A stretch of 64,000 nucleotides of DNA, taken from Sediminitomix flava. GTDB taxonomy: Bacteria > Bacteroidota > Bacteroidia > Cytophagales > Flammeovirgaceae. The notes under the pieces were generated by a model. The model had not been told where the DNA came from. It saw nothing but the letters and a program-made list of their open reading frames with translations, and made no database searches. Each line of letters opens with the position of its first letter. Position 1 is the first letter of the stretch. The DNA is taken from assembly GCF_003149185.1 (NCBI RefSeq), contig NZ_QGDO01000001.1, forward strand, positions 1,736,001 through 1,800,000, in the 5' to 3' direction. Positions 34,036 through 43,506 of this stretch are shown one piece after another. Both the position numbers and the translations under genes were made by a program.

Positions 34036-35364
34036 TTAGTTAGCATCCCACCATAGTTTTTGAGTCAAACCTGCTTCTTTATCAAGATCTGGAACATTTT
34101 GTACGTTATACAAATATTCAGTTTCTGGATAAGGGAAACGTGTAGGGATCAAACCAGCTGATAATTCTGAATTATCATCAGGAGTCAACATTGGATACCC
34201 TGATCTTCTCCAATCTGTCCAAGCTTCAGGGTGAGTATACAATGCTACGTACTTCTCTTCCATTATTGTCTGATAGTCAACACCAGCAGCAGTTAATGTA
34301 GCGACATAAGCAGTTATATCAGCTTCTTCAACACCCACTTTAGTCATATGAGCAGTAACAGCCTCGATTAAAGCAGTTTCTGCATCTACAACTTGACCTT
34401 TATGATGTAAAGCCTCAGCTTCTATAAATTTAGCTTCAGCATATGTCATCAATGCAACAGGAGCAGTCGCTTGGAGGTAAAAACCATCAAGGCCATAAAG
34501 AGCTTGACGTGGATCACTCTTAGCTGTCATCATATCAAACATAGTACCTTCCAATGCTATATATCCATCTCTTTGCACCAAGAATTGGTTCCAAGGATTT
34601 GACTGTAACGTCGAAGAATAGAATCCTAGCTCTGCATCATCTGCATTACTAGCAAATGCATTACCTAAAGCAGCTAAAACTGCATCAGCATCATATTGAC
34701 TTAATTCAGAAAGATGATTTAAATATCTCGCTTTCATTCCGTAGGCAAATTTAGTCCACATTGCCAAGTCTCCTCCAAAAATTAAATCATCTCCTGATGG
34801 AGAGTTTGTACTCTCAGCTGCAAAATCAGCAATTGCATCAGTTAATAATTTATCGATCTCTGCATAAATAGCTTCCTGAGAATCATATTTTGGTTTAAGA
34901 TTTTCTGTGCCTTGGAATGCTTCTGAATAAGGGATATCTCCAAATGAATCAGTTAGAAGACCAAGGTTGAATGCTAACATTACTTTCGCTACACCTAAAT
35001 AATGTGTAGCTCCTGCTTCTTCAGCTTGAGTCATTAAGTTTTGCAAATCTTTCATTGCTCCAGCATAACCATTCGATCCCCATACATCGTTAAAGTCTCC
35101 ACGCTGAATGTTGTAACGTTGTGCAGCTAAGAACTGTCTATCAGCTCCTGTTACTTGTTGAGTAACCATACTGATATATCTTGCTAACTGATCTGATTGA
35201 ACATAAATACTAAATGCTATAGCACTTGAGAATTTCACATCCATACTAGACTCTAAAGCACGAGCCGGATCAATTTCATAGCCATCAACATAGCTATCAC
35301 ATCCACTGACTACAGAAGCTAATGCTAATGATAATACAGTAAATAGTTTATTTATTTTTTTCAT
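34036..35364 (-). CDS. SusD/RagB-like lipoprotein (SusD_2 type), first paralogue
   Basis: 442 residues from ATG 35364; the further upstream start would put 12 residues before the signal peptide. Lipobox with Cys22 (VVSGCDS). SusD_2 landmarks are AFNLGLLTDSFGDIPYSEAF, KPKYDSQEAIYAEID, FAYGMKARYLNHLSE and EKYVALYTHPEAWTDWRRSGYP. It probably forms the substrate-binding lid of the SusC transporter encoded 86 bases upstream. SusD_2 proteins are often linked to peptide or unusual glycan uptake; no glycan enzyme lies in the same transcript. Confidence 0.9.
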   Translation of the reverse strand: MKKINKLFTVLSLALASVVSGCDSYVDGYEIDPARALESSMDVKFSSAIAFSIYVQSDQLARYISMVTQQVTGADRQFLAAQRYNIQRGDFNDVWGSNGYAGAMKDLQNLMTQAEEAGATHYLGVAKVMLAFNLGLLTDSFGDIPYSEAFQGTENLKPKYDSQEAIYAEIDKLLTDAIADFAAESTNSPSGDDLIFGGDLAMWTKFAYGMKARYLNHLSELSQYDADAVLAALGNAFASNADDAELGFYSSTLQSNPWNQFLVQRDGYIALEGTMFDMMTAKSDPRQALYGLDGFYLQATAPVALMTYAEAKFIEAEALHHKGQVVDAETALIEAVTAHMTKVGVEEADITAYVATLTAAGVDYQTIMEEKYVALYTHPEAWTDWRRSGYPMLTPDDNSELSAGLIPTRFPYPETEYLYNVQNVPDLDKEAGLTQKLWWDAN

Positions 35365-35450
35365 CGATAATATCTCTTTCGTTTGTGAAAAATGAATCAA
35401 GTTTATACCTCATAAAATAAAGGCATATACATCACTATTTTCATTCCGTC

Positions 35451-38400
35451 TTAGAATGTTAATCTAATTGTTCCTGAAACACCCTTAGTAGAAGGCATGT
35501 TGAAATAGTCAGCACCTTGAGCATTAATTGCTCCCCCTAAGTTAGTTTCTGGATCAACACCTGTATAGTCTGTTTTTAACCACAAGTTACGTCCTGTAAT
35601 AGAAACTCTTGCTCCTTTAATACCAGGTACTTTACTTAATAGTGAACTAGGTAATTGATAATTCAAAGTAAGCTCTCTAAGTCTAACCCATCCTCCATCT
35701 TCAATATATGGTTGAGAAGGGCCTGTAAATCCTGAACCAGGACCACTAGCATACCAATCAATATTTTTAGTAATAGCTGTACTATTTGCATCACCTGCTT
35801 GTACAGATTTACCATCAGCTGTTTCTCCAGATTCAGCATAAACACCTTGGAATACGAAATCTTCGTTACGTCCATCAGCCGACTCAGCTGACATACCAAA
35901 ATAGTTCAAAGCACCTCTTGTACCATTCCAAATATCACCGCCTTGTCTGATATCGATTAAAGCGGAAAGAGAAAGACCTTTATATGTAAAAGTATTTCTA
36001 ATACCTGCCAACCAATCTGGGTTCGGATCACCAATAATCGCCTCACCGGCAGCTACTTTAGGGACTCCATCAAGACCAATTAATACATTTCCATTGTCAT
36101 CTGTATCCCAAACAGAACCATAAAGTGTACCATATGCTTCACCCTTCACCAATCTTTGGTTAGCTCCAGAGAATCCATAAGGTAGAGAAATTACATCTAC
36201 GCCCTCAGCAAGCTCTAGAACTTCGTTTACATTTTTAGTAAAGTTAACATTCATATCCCATGTAAAACCAGTCTCAGTTTTAATTGGAGTTACATTAAGA
36301 GCTACCTCAACACCACGGTTCTCCATAATACCAGCATTCATATAAGTACTAGTATAACCACTTGATGTTGCAACAGGAACTGCAATAATTAGGTCTTCAG
36401 ATCTTTTTACATAACCTGTAACATCAAATCCAACTCTATTTTCAAAGAAGTTCATCTCTAAACCTAACTCTTGAGTAAATACTTTTTCTGGTTTTAGGTA
36501 AGCATTTCCTAAAATATTAGATTCAGTTAACCCTAGCTGCCCACCGAATGGAAATTCAAATGCGTCAATCCATCCTGAAACTGGAAAGGCTTGAGTTTGA
36601 TAAGTTTGAGTTACATATACAGGAGGTTGGTTACCCACTTGAGACCAGTTAGCTCTAATTTTACCATAAGAAATTGCATCTACATCTAGCAATTCAGAGA
36701 ATACAAAACTACCCGATACAGAAGGGTAAATAAATGAATTATCTGTAGCTGAACCAAATGTAGAAGCGACATCACGTCTTAATGTAGCTCCTAAGAATAA
36801 TGTATTATTATAGTCAAAACTAGCATCAATGAAAGAACCTACTGTTCTAATAGTATACTCATCTTCAGTAGTTGTGATAGTACCTGCATTAGACATATTA
36901 TAAAAGTCTGGCATTACTAGTCCTTCACCTTGAATATAATTAGAAGTATTGTTTCTATGATTCAATGAATGACCTAAAAGGATATTCATTCCTAATTTTT
37001 CACCAAATGTTTTACTATAATTCACCAAAATATCTGATGTAATCTCAGTATTAAAGAGATTATAGTTAATCAAACGACCAGCAGGTACTGTTCTTGAACC
37101 AATAGCAAATTGCTGTTTTCTTTTATCAGAATAAGTATCAATACCAAATCTGTAAGTAACTGTTAAACCTTCTAAAGGAGTTACATCAACTTTACTATAT
37201 CCCATGAAACGATTTACATCATCAATCATTGGGTTTTGGTTAATAGTCCAATATGGGTTATCATACCCACCACCACCACGGTAGTTTCTTTGCGTTCCAT
37301 CAGGATTTAAGTAAGCTGAAGGATCTGAAGGATCATCACTTCCATTTGAGTTATCAAAAGTTGGAGAAGTTCTTAATAAACCAAGCATTAAACCTGATGT
37401 ATTTGAACCTTGCTGAATTCTTCTACCACCTGAATTAGTATAGTTTGCAGATGAAGTTAATTTCACTAAATCATTAAACTTAGCTGTGGCAGTCACCCTT
37501 GCAGACGTTCTTTCGAATGTATTCATTGGAACAATACCTTCTTGCTCTAATCTCGATACTGAAGCATAAATAGTTGCTACTTCATTACCTCCTGAGATAT
37601 TAAAAGAATGTTCTTGCTTCAATCCTGTTTGGAAAAAAGAACCTACATTATCATATGCTTTAAGATCAGGATCTTCTGAGATTTTAGGACCAAATGAGAA
37701 CGGATTACCTGTTTCTGGAGCTAAATACTCTCCGTACCATCCTTGGCCATACTCATTTTGAATTTCAGGTAATTTATTAACTGTAGAACCTTCTACTGAA
37801 TATGAATAATTTGCAGTTAATTTAGAACCTAGCTTACCCTTCTTAGTCGTAATCATTACAACACCATTTGCAGCTCTTGAACCATAAAGTGCAGCAGCAG
37901 AACCACCTTTCAACACTGTCATATCTTGAATATCATCTGGGTTCAAGTCAATCAGACGGTTAGACTCAGCAGCTCCTGAACGAGGATCTTCAGTAAAGCT
38001 CATTGAGTTATTTACAGGAACTCCATCAATTACGAATAACGGTTGGTTATTACCTGTTAAAGAAGCATTACCACGAATTTTGATATAAGAACCACCACCA
38101 GCGGCTCCTGAAGATTGAGTAACTTGTACACCTGAAACTTTACCTGAAAGTGCAGATACAACATTAGTTTCTTGAGATGAGACTAAATTTGCAGCATCTA
38201 CAGATTGTACAGCATACGTTAGCGCTCTTTTTGATTTCTGAACACCGAAAGCTGTTACAACTACTTCATCTAATTGCTCGACATCCTCTGCTAAAGTAAC
38301 ATTAATGGTTGATTGATTTCCTAAAGCCACTTCTTGCTCTACAAAACCAATCAATCTAAATACTAATGTTGTAGCATCTTCTGGTAATGACAAGGTATAA

Positions 38401-38570
38401 GAACCTTCTAAATTTGTAGCAGAACCAACTGTAGTTCCTTTGACTAGAACAGCAACTCCTGGTAAAGGCTCGCCATTTGAATCATTAACAACACCTGTAA
38501 CTGTACGTTCTTGGGCAAATGACCAAAACGTACTCACAAGCATTACTGTGAGTAATAGTAGTTTTCTCAT
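35451..38570 (-). CDS. SusC/RagA-family TonB-dependent outer-membrane transporter
   Basis: 1039 residues. Signal peptide (1-19, ending SFAQ). Then a carboxypeptidase-regulatory-like domain (about 22-100: RTVTGVVNDSNGEPLPGVAVLVKG), the TonB box and plug (about 115-240, with KIRGNASL, LFVIDGVPV and the SusC motif around ALYGSRAANGVVMITTKKG), and a 22-strand barrel ending TIRLTF. It imports a substrate captured by the SusD_2 partner downstream, driven by TonB. First gene of the SusC-SusD-SusD unit. No ECF sigma factor or hybrid two-component regulator is encoded next to it. Confidence 0.95.
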   Translation of the reverse strand: MRKLLLLTVMLVSTFWSFAQERTVTGVVNDSNGEPLPGVAVLVKGTTVGSATNLEGSYTLSLPEDATTLVFRLIGFVEQEVALGNQSTINVTLAEDVEQLDEVVVTAFGVQKSKRALTYAVQSVDAANLVSSQETNVVSALSGKVSGVQVTQSSGAAGGGSYIKIRGNASLTGNNQPLFVIDGVPVNNSMSFTEDPRSGAAESNRLIDLNPDDIQDMTVLKGGSAAALYGSRAANGVVMITTKKGKLGSKLTANYSYSVEGSTVNKLPEIQNEYGQGWYGEYLAPETGNPFSFGPKISEDPDLKAYDNVGSFFQTGLKQEHSFNISGGNEVATIYASVSRLEQEGIVPMNTFERTSARVTATAKFNDLVKLTSSANYTNSGGRRIQQGSNTSGLMLGLLRTSPTFDNSNGSDDPSDPSAYLNPDGTQRNYRGGGGYDNPYWTINQNPMIDDVNRFMGYSKVDVTPLEGLTVTYRFGIDTYSDKRKQQFAIGSRTVPAGRLINYNLFNTEITSDILVNYSKTFGEKLGMNILLGHSLNHRNNTSNYIQGEGLVMPDFYNMSNAGTITTTEDEYTIRTVGSFIDASFDYNNTLFLGATLRRDVASTFGSATDNSFIYPSVSGSFVFSELLDVDAISYGKIRANWSQVGNQPPVYVTQTYQTQAFPVSGWIDAFEFPFGGQLGLTESNILGNAYLKPEKVFTQELGLEMNFFENRVGFDVTGYVKRSEDLIIAVPVATSSGYTSTYMNAGIMENRGVEVALNVTPIKTETGFTWDMNVNFTKNVNEVLELAEGVDVISLPYGFSGANQRLVKGEAYGTLYGSVWDTDDNGNVLIGLDGVPKVAAGEAIIGDPNPDWLAGIRNTFTYKGLSLSALIDIRQGGDIWNGTRGALNYFGMSAESADGRNEDFVFQGVYAESGETADGKSVQAGDANSTAITKNIDWYASGPGSGFTGPSQPYIEDGGWVRLRELTLNYQLPSSLLSKVPGIKGARVSITGRNLWLKTDYTGVDPETNLGGAINAQGADYFNMPSTKGVSGTIRLTF

Positions 38571-39099
38571 ACGAAAAAATTAATTGAATTGAACTTATTT
38601 AATAGTTAAATAAAAGTAGATGACTCTTCACACTGAGTATGTGAGAGTTTGATATATCAGTAATCGAATGATTTAATAATTAAGAGTAATAATTTACCTG
38701 TTTTTGTATGGTTAGTAATCATGAGTAACTGTAAAGTGCTAGTTTATAAAAAATCATTTTTTATAAAGAGTAATAGTTAGTTGTCTATGAAAAAATATCA
38801 TTTGTTTCCTAAAACTACACCCTTAACATAAATTAACCAAACATTCCTCTATATATTTTTCAAAAAAAAACACACCAACTCTTGAAAAAATTATACTTTT
38901 CTAATGTAGATATTACATATATCACATTATGTAGCACTAAAAAAAGGTCTTTAAAAGTGTTTTTTAGAAAAAATGATTATAAAATACCACTCAAGCTTTA
39001 AACTTTAATTGATTAACATTTTACAAAAAAGTAAAAAGTCGATGCCATTATTATGACATCGACTTTTAAAATTATTTCACGATCTCTACTCAAACTATT
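38571..39099. other. Intergenic region upstream of the first SusC gene
   Basis: 529 AT-rich bases without a credible ORF. The leader next to susC carries AATTGAATTGAA, also present at the same place before the second susC. The far end holds the protease terminator at 39034-39067. I did not find a full-consensus promoter. Confidence 0.6.
39034..39067 (-). terminator. Intrinsic terminator of the T9SS subtilase gene
   Basis: AAAAGTCGATG (39034-39044) pairs with CATCGACTTTT (39057-39067), followed on the minus strand by TTTT-rich sequence. Confidence 0.8.
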
Positions 39100-42000
39100 T
39101 TAACGCACAACTCTATAAGTAATACTTTCATTCCCGAACATCAGCTCTAAAAAATAGAATCCTTTTGATACCCCATCAAAATTGATAGTACCAGTAAATT
39201 TTTGATGTTGTTTTTTACTACTACCTGTTTTTAAAGCAACTCCATTCACATTATAAAGCTCCCATTTTAAAATACCTAGATAACTATGTTCAAACTCCAA
39301 TACCAGAGTATTACCACTAACAGGATTAGGGTATAAATTTAAATACTTATGATTCCTATGAGTATTTAAAGATGTAATAGCTACATTGTAGATATCTGAT
39401 AAAAATCTAGTTTCTTTATTTTTCACTAAAACTTGATAATTACCAGTCCCAAAATCTGTAGTAGACACACGATTAGATGTTGCTCCTTCCAATACAATCC
39501 CATTTTTTATCCATTGATATGAAGGTGCTTGAGTTATCACATAGATCATATTTGAGGATAGTGCTTCAATTATTGGAAAATCTAAAGTTGGCTCAAGTAT
39601 ATTAACATATTTAGACAAAGATTTCTCACCTCCTTCACCTTCAGCTTTTAGAGTTACAAGAACCTCTCCTGTTTCTTGAAATACATACTCTTCATCACTC
39701 AACTCTGTAACTGATGAAACAACTTCTTCACCAATAGTCCAAGTATACAATTCAGCTGCTCCTTCAGATAAGTTTATCAAACTTGACAAAGATCCTTTAG
39801 TAGAGTAAAGCACCTCAAAATCTACAAACAATGCTTCATCACAGTTATCATAATTTAACCAACCAGTTGTTTCACCTTCTAAAGTAGAAGAACCCTGAAG
39901 ATTTATTGTCGATATACCTGAAAGTTTTACATCTTTCACATCTATATTATCAAAACAGCGCTTCTCCTTCTTATTTAATAAGAATTCTCCAGGAAAATCG
40001 GAATCCTTCCCGATAAAACCAACTCGACTTTCTTCAGAAGCTACTAAATTCAACTCATCAGCTTTAACAAAAGCAGAACTCTCAAAAGTGATTGTCGAAT
40101 TTGTAATACTTAAAAATGAGCTCTCAATATTGCCATTTACCGTACACTCTGAATTATTAATAATTAGTGAATCAAGTTTAATTTGACCATTAACAAACAA
40201 CTCACCTTCTTCAACCTTTACCTTTTCTACATTCTCAGCATTTCCATTCCATGAAAGTTGTAAATTACCAACACCAAAATTGAAATGAGTTCCTGTAAAT
40301 TCATTAAGCATCTCCCCTTCTTCTATTGAAACTTGAGATAGATTCTCCAGAGTAAGATTTGGAATAGAAATACCTCCTTCTTCCTGTATTAATAGTGTCT
40401 CTACAAGTAAGGAATCTCCTGCAATCCTAACAAACCCTTTCTCAACAGCAAGTCCATCAATTTTATGTAAGCCAGATACTTCCCATTCTTTATCTCCAGA
40501 AAACTGAATATCAACACCTACTAAGTCTGCGCTTTCAAAAGAGACTGTATTTATAAAGGTATCTCCTTCTAAGAAATTAACTTGTCCATTTTCTACTCTA
40601 GAGTTAGCAGAAAGATTTAATACACCAAAAACATTTAAGCTATTCCCATTTAGATCTAATATCAATGAATCGTTTTCTGATTCAACAGATAAAGAATAAA
40701 CTTCAATATCTTGATCTAAAGACCAGTTTATTTTACTACTTAGAGATGTATTATCAATTACAACAATATCATCTTTAGTAGGAAAAGTTTCATTTGTATC
40801 ACTGTCTTCAAGTTCCCAATTTGCTGGATCAAAGAAGTTAGAATCACTTTCACCTCTCCATAAAAACTTTTTACGCTCGGCTGTAGAAAATGTACTTGAG
40901 GATATAATTAAAGAAAAGTCCTGCTTCCCATTAACCAACTCTTCTTTATGAGTAACTTTGAGTTTATATATTCCCTCTAATGGAGTATAGATTTCAATTT
41001 TCTCGATATTATCTCTAAAATTATCTCCAGTAGTTGCTCCAAGTGATGGCCTTGAAGGATCTAATACCCAAGGATAATGAATTGTACCATCAGGCCCCTC
41101 TAAACGTATATCAAGATCATTTACTAGCATCAAGTCAATTGGATCTACAGCTGCTGTGACAGGACTACCTGCTACATCTGTCCAAGATAATGTTACAACT
41201 AATGGGGATTTACCATCTGATTCTATTTCAAACTCTTTTTGATCAAATAATGAATCTTCAAGAATTAAATGATTATTATTATCCTCTACATTTATGACAT
41301 AAGCAGCTTGGTCTGCACTCAATAACCCCCAACCAAATGAGTAATCAGGACCATCAAACCCTCCTGCTTCCTTGGCTGTGTGAATAACCAAACCTTTCAA
41401 TGTAGAGGCTTTCATAAATCTGTCATTTTTTTTCTGATACAGTTCTTGTAAAAGAGCTAAAGCTCCAGTAGCTGTAGGAGCTGACATTGAGGTTCCTGAA
41501 ATTGATGCATAAGCATCCTCTGAGTTTGAAAAACCCGATAATAAATCTACACCATTTGCTACAATATCCGGTTTAATTCTTCCATCATCCGCAGGTCCCC
41601 AACTACTAAAAGAACTCATACTTACACTTGATGGGCCATTATAATTTAATACATCATTTACGGCTCCAACAGTCAATATATTTTTACTAACACCTTGGTG
41701 TCCTATACAATCATAAGGCCCATCGATACGAACAGTAACCTCAGGATCTTGGTCCGAACTTCTAGGACCGTCTCCTCGATCATTCCCTGCTGATTTCACG
41801 ATTAAGTAATATGGTGCATCATAAGCTATTCTATCAATATTTGCAGATGCATTACTGTAGAAACCAAATAAATAATCTTCTTCAGTGCTAATATTTGTAT
41901 TTCCATACCACACACCATCATCCCATCCTAAAATTGTACCATATGAGTGGTTTGAAAGTAACATACCCTCAGCGGCCTCATTTGCCATTTCTGATAAATC

Positions 42001-42546
42001 ATTTGCAGCGGTGTAAAATACTGACTCACCATCATATGCCATTCCTTTGGCTGCCTCATTAATTCCTCGACCAATAATCGTAGTCGTAACATGCGTTGAA
42101 TGATTATCCATTCCAATATTCGATGGCCCATCCTTTTTCTCTACTTTCCCTCTTAATTCTTGATGAGTAGTAAGTAAGTCACCGACTTCCCAAACTCCAA
42201 TATGAATTCCTTTACCCGATAATGGATAACCTAACTCACCTCCTTTTTGGATCTTGTCTATTCCACTCGATATGGCAGCTTGTTTATTATGCGATTTTAG
42301 ATAAAGTAATCTTCCTCCTGAATCTACACCATACAATATTGCTTTTTGTCCAGAAGTAAGTTCTACAACTTCTGTGGCCTCAGAGTTAGATACTCTTTCT
42401 AATGCTCTCTGATAGTTTTGCTCAAATTGTTCATTTAATTCTAAAGATAATTCTTTTAGGGCTTTCTGATTTTTAGGTAAAGTATCTTGAGCATATATAT
42501 TTGAACCTAACAGAAGCAGTATAAAAAAAGGTAAATTTCTCAACAT
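39100..42546 (-). CDS. S8 subtilisin-family protease with T9SS type A sorting domain
   Basis: 1148 residues. Signal peptide 1-20. The S8 domain (about 105-415) has His149 in DNHSTHV, Asn near 253 in KSAGNDRG, and Ser near 352 in SGTSMSAP. At the Asp position the sequence is GVWEVGD, with Glu120 where this clade usually has WDGG. A beta-sandwich (about 430-555) follows. Then comes a long region rich in short beta-strands (560-960) that looks like a beta-helix, a PKD-like segment, and a C-terminal type A sorting domain (LYPNPVSGN, ending GFYFLEL and VVR). It is exported to the surface by T9SS. It lies behind a SusCD pair, suggesting peptide harvesting. Confidence 0.92.
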   Translation of the reverse strand: MLRNLPFFILLLLGSNIYAQDTLPKNQKALKELSLELNEQFEQNYQRALERVSNSEATEVVELTSGQKAILYGVDSGGRLLYLKSHNKQAAISSGIDKIQKGGELGYPLSGKGIHIGVWEVGDLLTTHQELRGKVEKKDGPSNIGMDNHSTHVTTTIIGRGINEAAKGMAYDGESVFYTAANDLSEMANEAAEGMLLSNHSYGTILGWDDGVWYGNTNISTEEDYLFGFYSNASANIDRIAYDAPYYLIVKSAGNDRGDGPRSSDQDPEVTVRIDGPYDCIGHQGVSKNILTVGAVNDVLNYNGPSSVSMSSFSSWGPADDGRIKPDIVANGVDLLSGFSNSEDAYASISGTSMSAPTATGALALLQELYQKKNDRFMKASTLKGLVIHTAKEAGGFDGPDYSFGWGLLSADQAAYVINVEDNNNHLILEDSLFDQKEFEIESDGKSPLVVTLSWTDVAGSPVTAAVDPIDLMLVNDLDIRLEGPDGTIHYPWVLDPSRPSLGATTGDNFRDNIEKIEIYTPLEGIYKLKVTHKEELVNGKQDFSLIISSSTFSTAERKKFLWRGESDSNFFDPANWELEDSDTNETFPTKDDIVVIDNTSLSSKINWSLDQDIEVYSLSVESENDSLILDLNGNSLNVFGVLNLSANSRVENGQVNFLEGDTFINTVSFESADLVGVDIQFSGDKEWEVSGLHKIDGLAVEKGFVRIAGDSLLVETLLIQEEGGISIPNLTLENLSQVSIEEGEMLNEFTGTHFNFGVGNLQLSWNGNAENVEKVKVEEGELFVNGQIKLDSLIINNSECTVNGNIESSFLSITNSTITFESSAFVKADELNLVASEESRVGFIGKDSDFPGEFLLNKKEKRCFDNIDVKDVKLSGISTINLQGSSTLEGETTGWLNYDNCDEALFVDFEVLYSTKGSLSSLINLSEGAAELYTWTIGEEVVSSVTELSDEEYVFQETGEVLVTLKAEGEGGEKSLSKYVNILEPTLDFPIIEALSSNMIYVITQAPSYQWIKNGIVLEGATSNRVSTTDFGTGNYQVLVKNKETRFLSDIYNVAITSLNTHRNHKYLNLYPNPVSGNTLVLEFEHSYLGILKWELYNVNGVALKTGSSKKQHQKFTGTINFDGVSKGFYFLELMFGNESITYRVVR

Positions 42547-42569
42547 GTTTCTATTGTATTATTGTGTTG

Positions 42570-42599
42570 TAAAAAAAGGCTGCCTTAATAAGGCAGCCT
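42570..42599 (-). terminator. Strong terminator between the lipoprotein and protease genes
   Basis: On the minus strand AGGCTGCCTT-ATT-AAGGCAGCCT (10 bp, GC-rich) runs into T7. Only about 24 bases lie between it and the protease ATG. Confidence 0.88.
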
Positions 42600-42624
42600 C
42601 TTCTATATCAAAAATTAAGATCCA

Positions 42625-43488
42625 TTATCTGTCTATGGTAGTGATCTCCCATACTCCAAAGTAACCAAGACCTGGTACATATGGACTTAATGCATAGTCA
42701 ACAGCAATGTTACCTTCAAGATCAACAGATACAACGATATCTCCAGTAGGCTGGAACTCGCCATTATATCCATACAAAAGTACATCTCCATATTGGCTAC
42801 TTACAAACAACAACTGACCAAGAGAAATTGTCATTTCTCTCTTTTTCATATCCACAGTTGCCTCAATACTTGAACCAAAGTCCAAAATATTGTTGATCAT
42901 TACTTTATCAGTATCTGTCTCATGAGCAGAAATACTAACAGCATGATTAGTTTGTGGTAACTCAGCATCTGTAATGTCAATAGCTGTAGCAGTATAATCA
43001 CCATACAAGTAATCTAAGCTTGGGATTGGAGGGATGTCATTATCTTTCAAAGAGAATACAACACTTCCATCACGTCCTGAAGCCAATGCAACCTGTACAT
43101 CTGAGGCATCTACAGAAGCGATTTCAACCTCAACTTGTTGATCAACCAAATAATCTGTGTCATTATCCAATGGCGTTATAGTAAACGTTGCACTATACTC
43201 TCCAGCTTTAATGACTACTTCTTTTGTATCTAAAGCAAACTGAAGATCTTCTACCGCATTTGTAGCATCAGAAAAACCCAAAGTTACTTTAGTATCAGTT
43301 GATCTGGCAAAAGCCATGATTACAGTAATTGTGGTACTTTCACCACCTTCCTCTAAAGATATTAGAGATGTCCCCCCTAAATCTAAGGAAACAAAATTAT
43401 CTCCTTCGTAGACTAAAGGATCTTCTTCACACGAAGTGAATCCTAACAATACGAAAAGGCTCAATATGTAATATATATTCTTTTTCAT
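42625..43488 (-). CDS. Calx-beta-like domain lipoprotein of a SusCD locus
   Basis: 287 residues. Lipobox with Cys20 (GFTSCEED). Residues about 30-155 form a Calx-beta-like sandwich: EGGESTTITVIMAFARS, IKAGEYSATFTITPLDNDTDY and the closing VVFSLKDND strand. The C-terminal half (165-287) is a second beta domain not recognised. It resembles the surface lipoproteins often found third in SusC-SusD operons, which bind substrate outside the cell (a SusE/F-like role), though no sequence match to SusE is claimed. It lies 18 bases after the SusD gene, so it is co-transcribed. Confidence 0.75.
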   Translation of the reverse strand: MKKNIYYILSLFVLLGFTSCEEDPLVYEGDNFVSLDLGGTSLISLEEGGESTTITVIMAFARSTDTKVTLGFSDATNAVEDLQFALDTKEVVIKAGEYSATFTITPLDNDTDYLVDQQVEVEIASVDASDVQVALASGRDGSVVFSLKDNDIPPIPSLDYLYGDYTATAIDITDAELPQTNHAVSISAHETDTDKVMINNILDFGSSIEATVDMKKREMTISLGQLLFVSSQYGDVLLYGYNGEFQPTGDIVVSVDLEGNIAVDYALSPYVPGLGYFGVWEITTIDR

Positions 43489-43506
43489 CTTTCTGCTTAT
43501 TTGATT

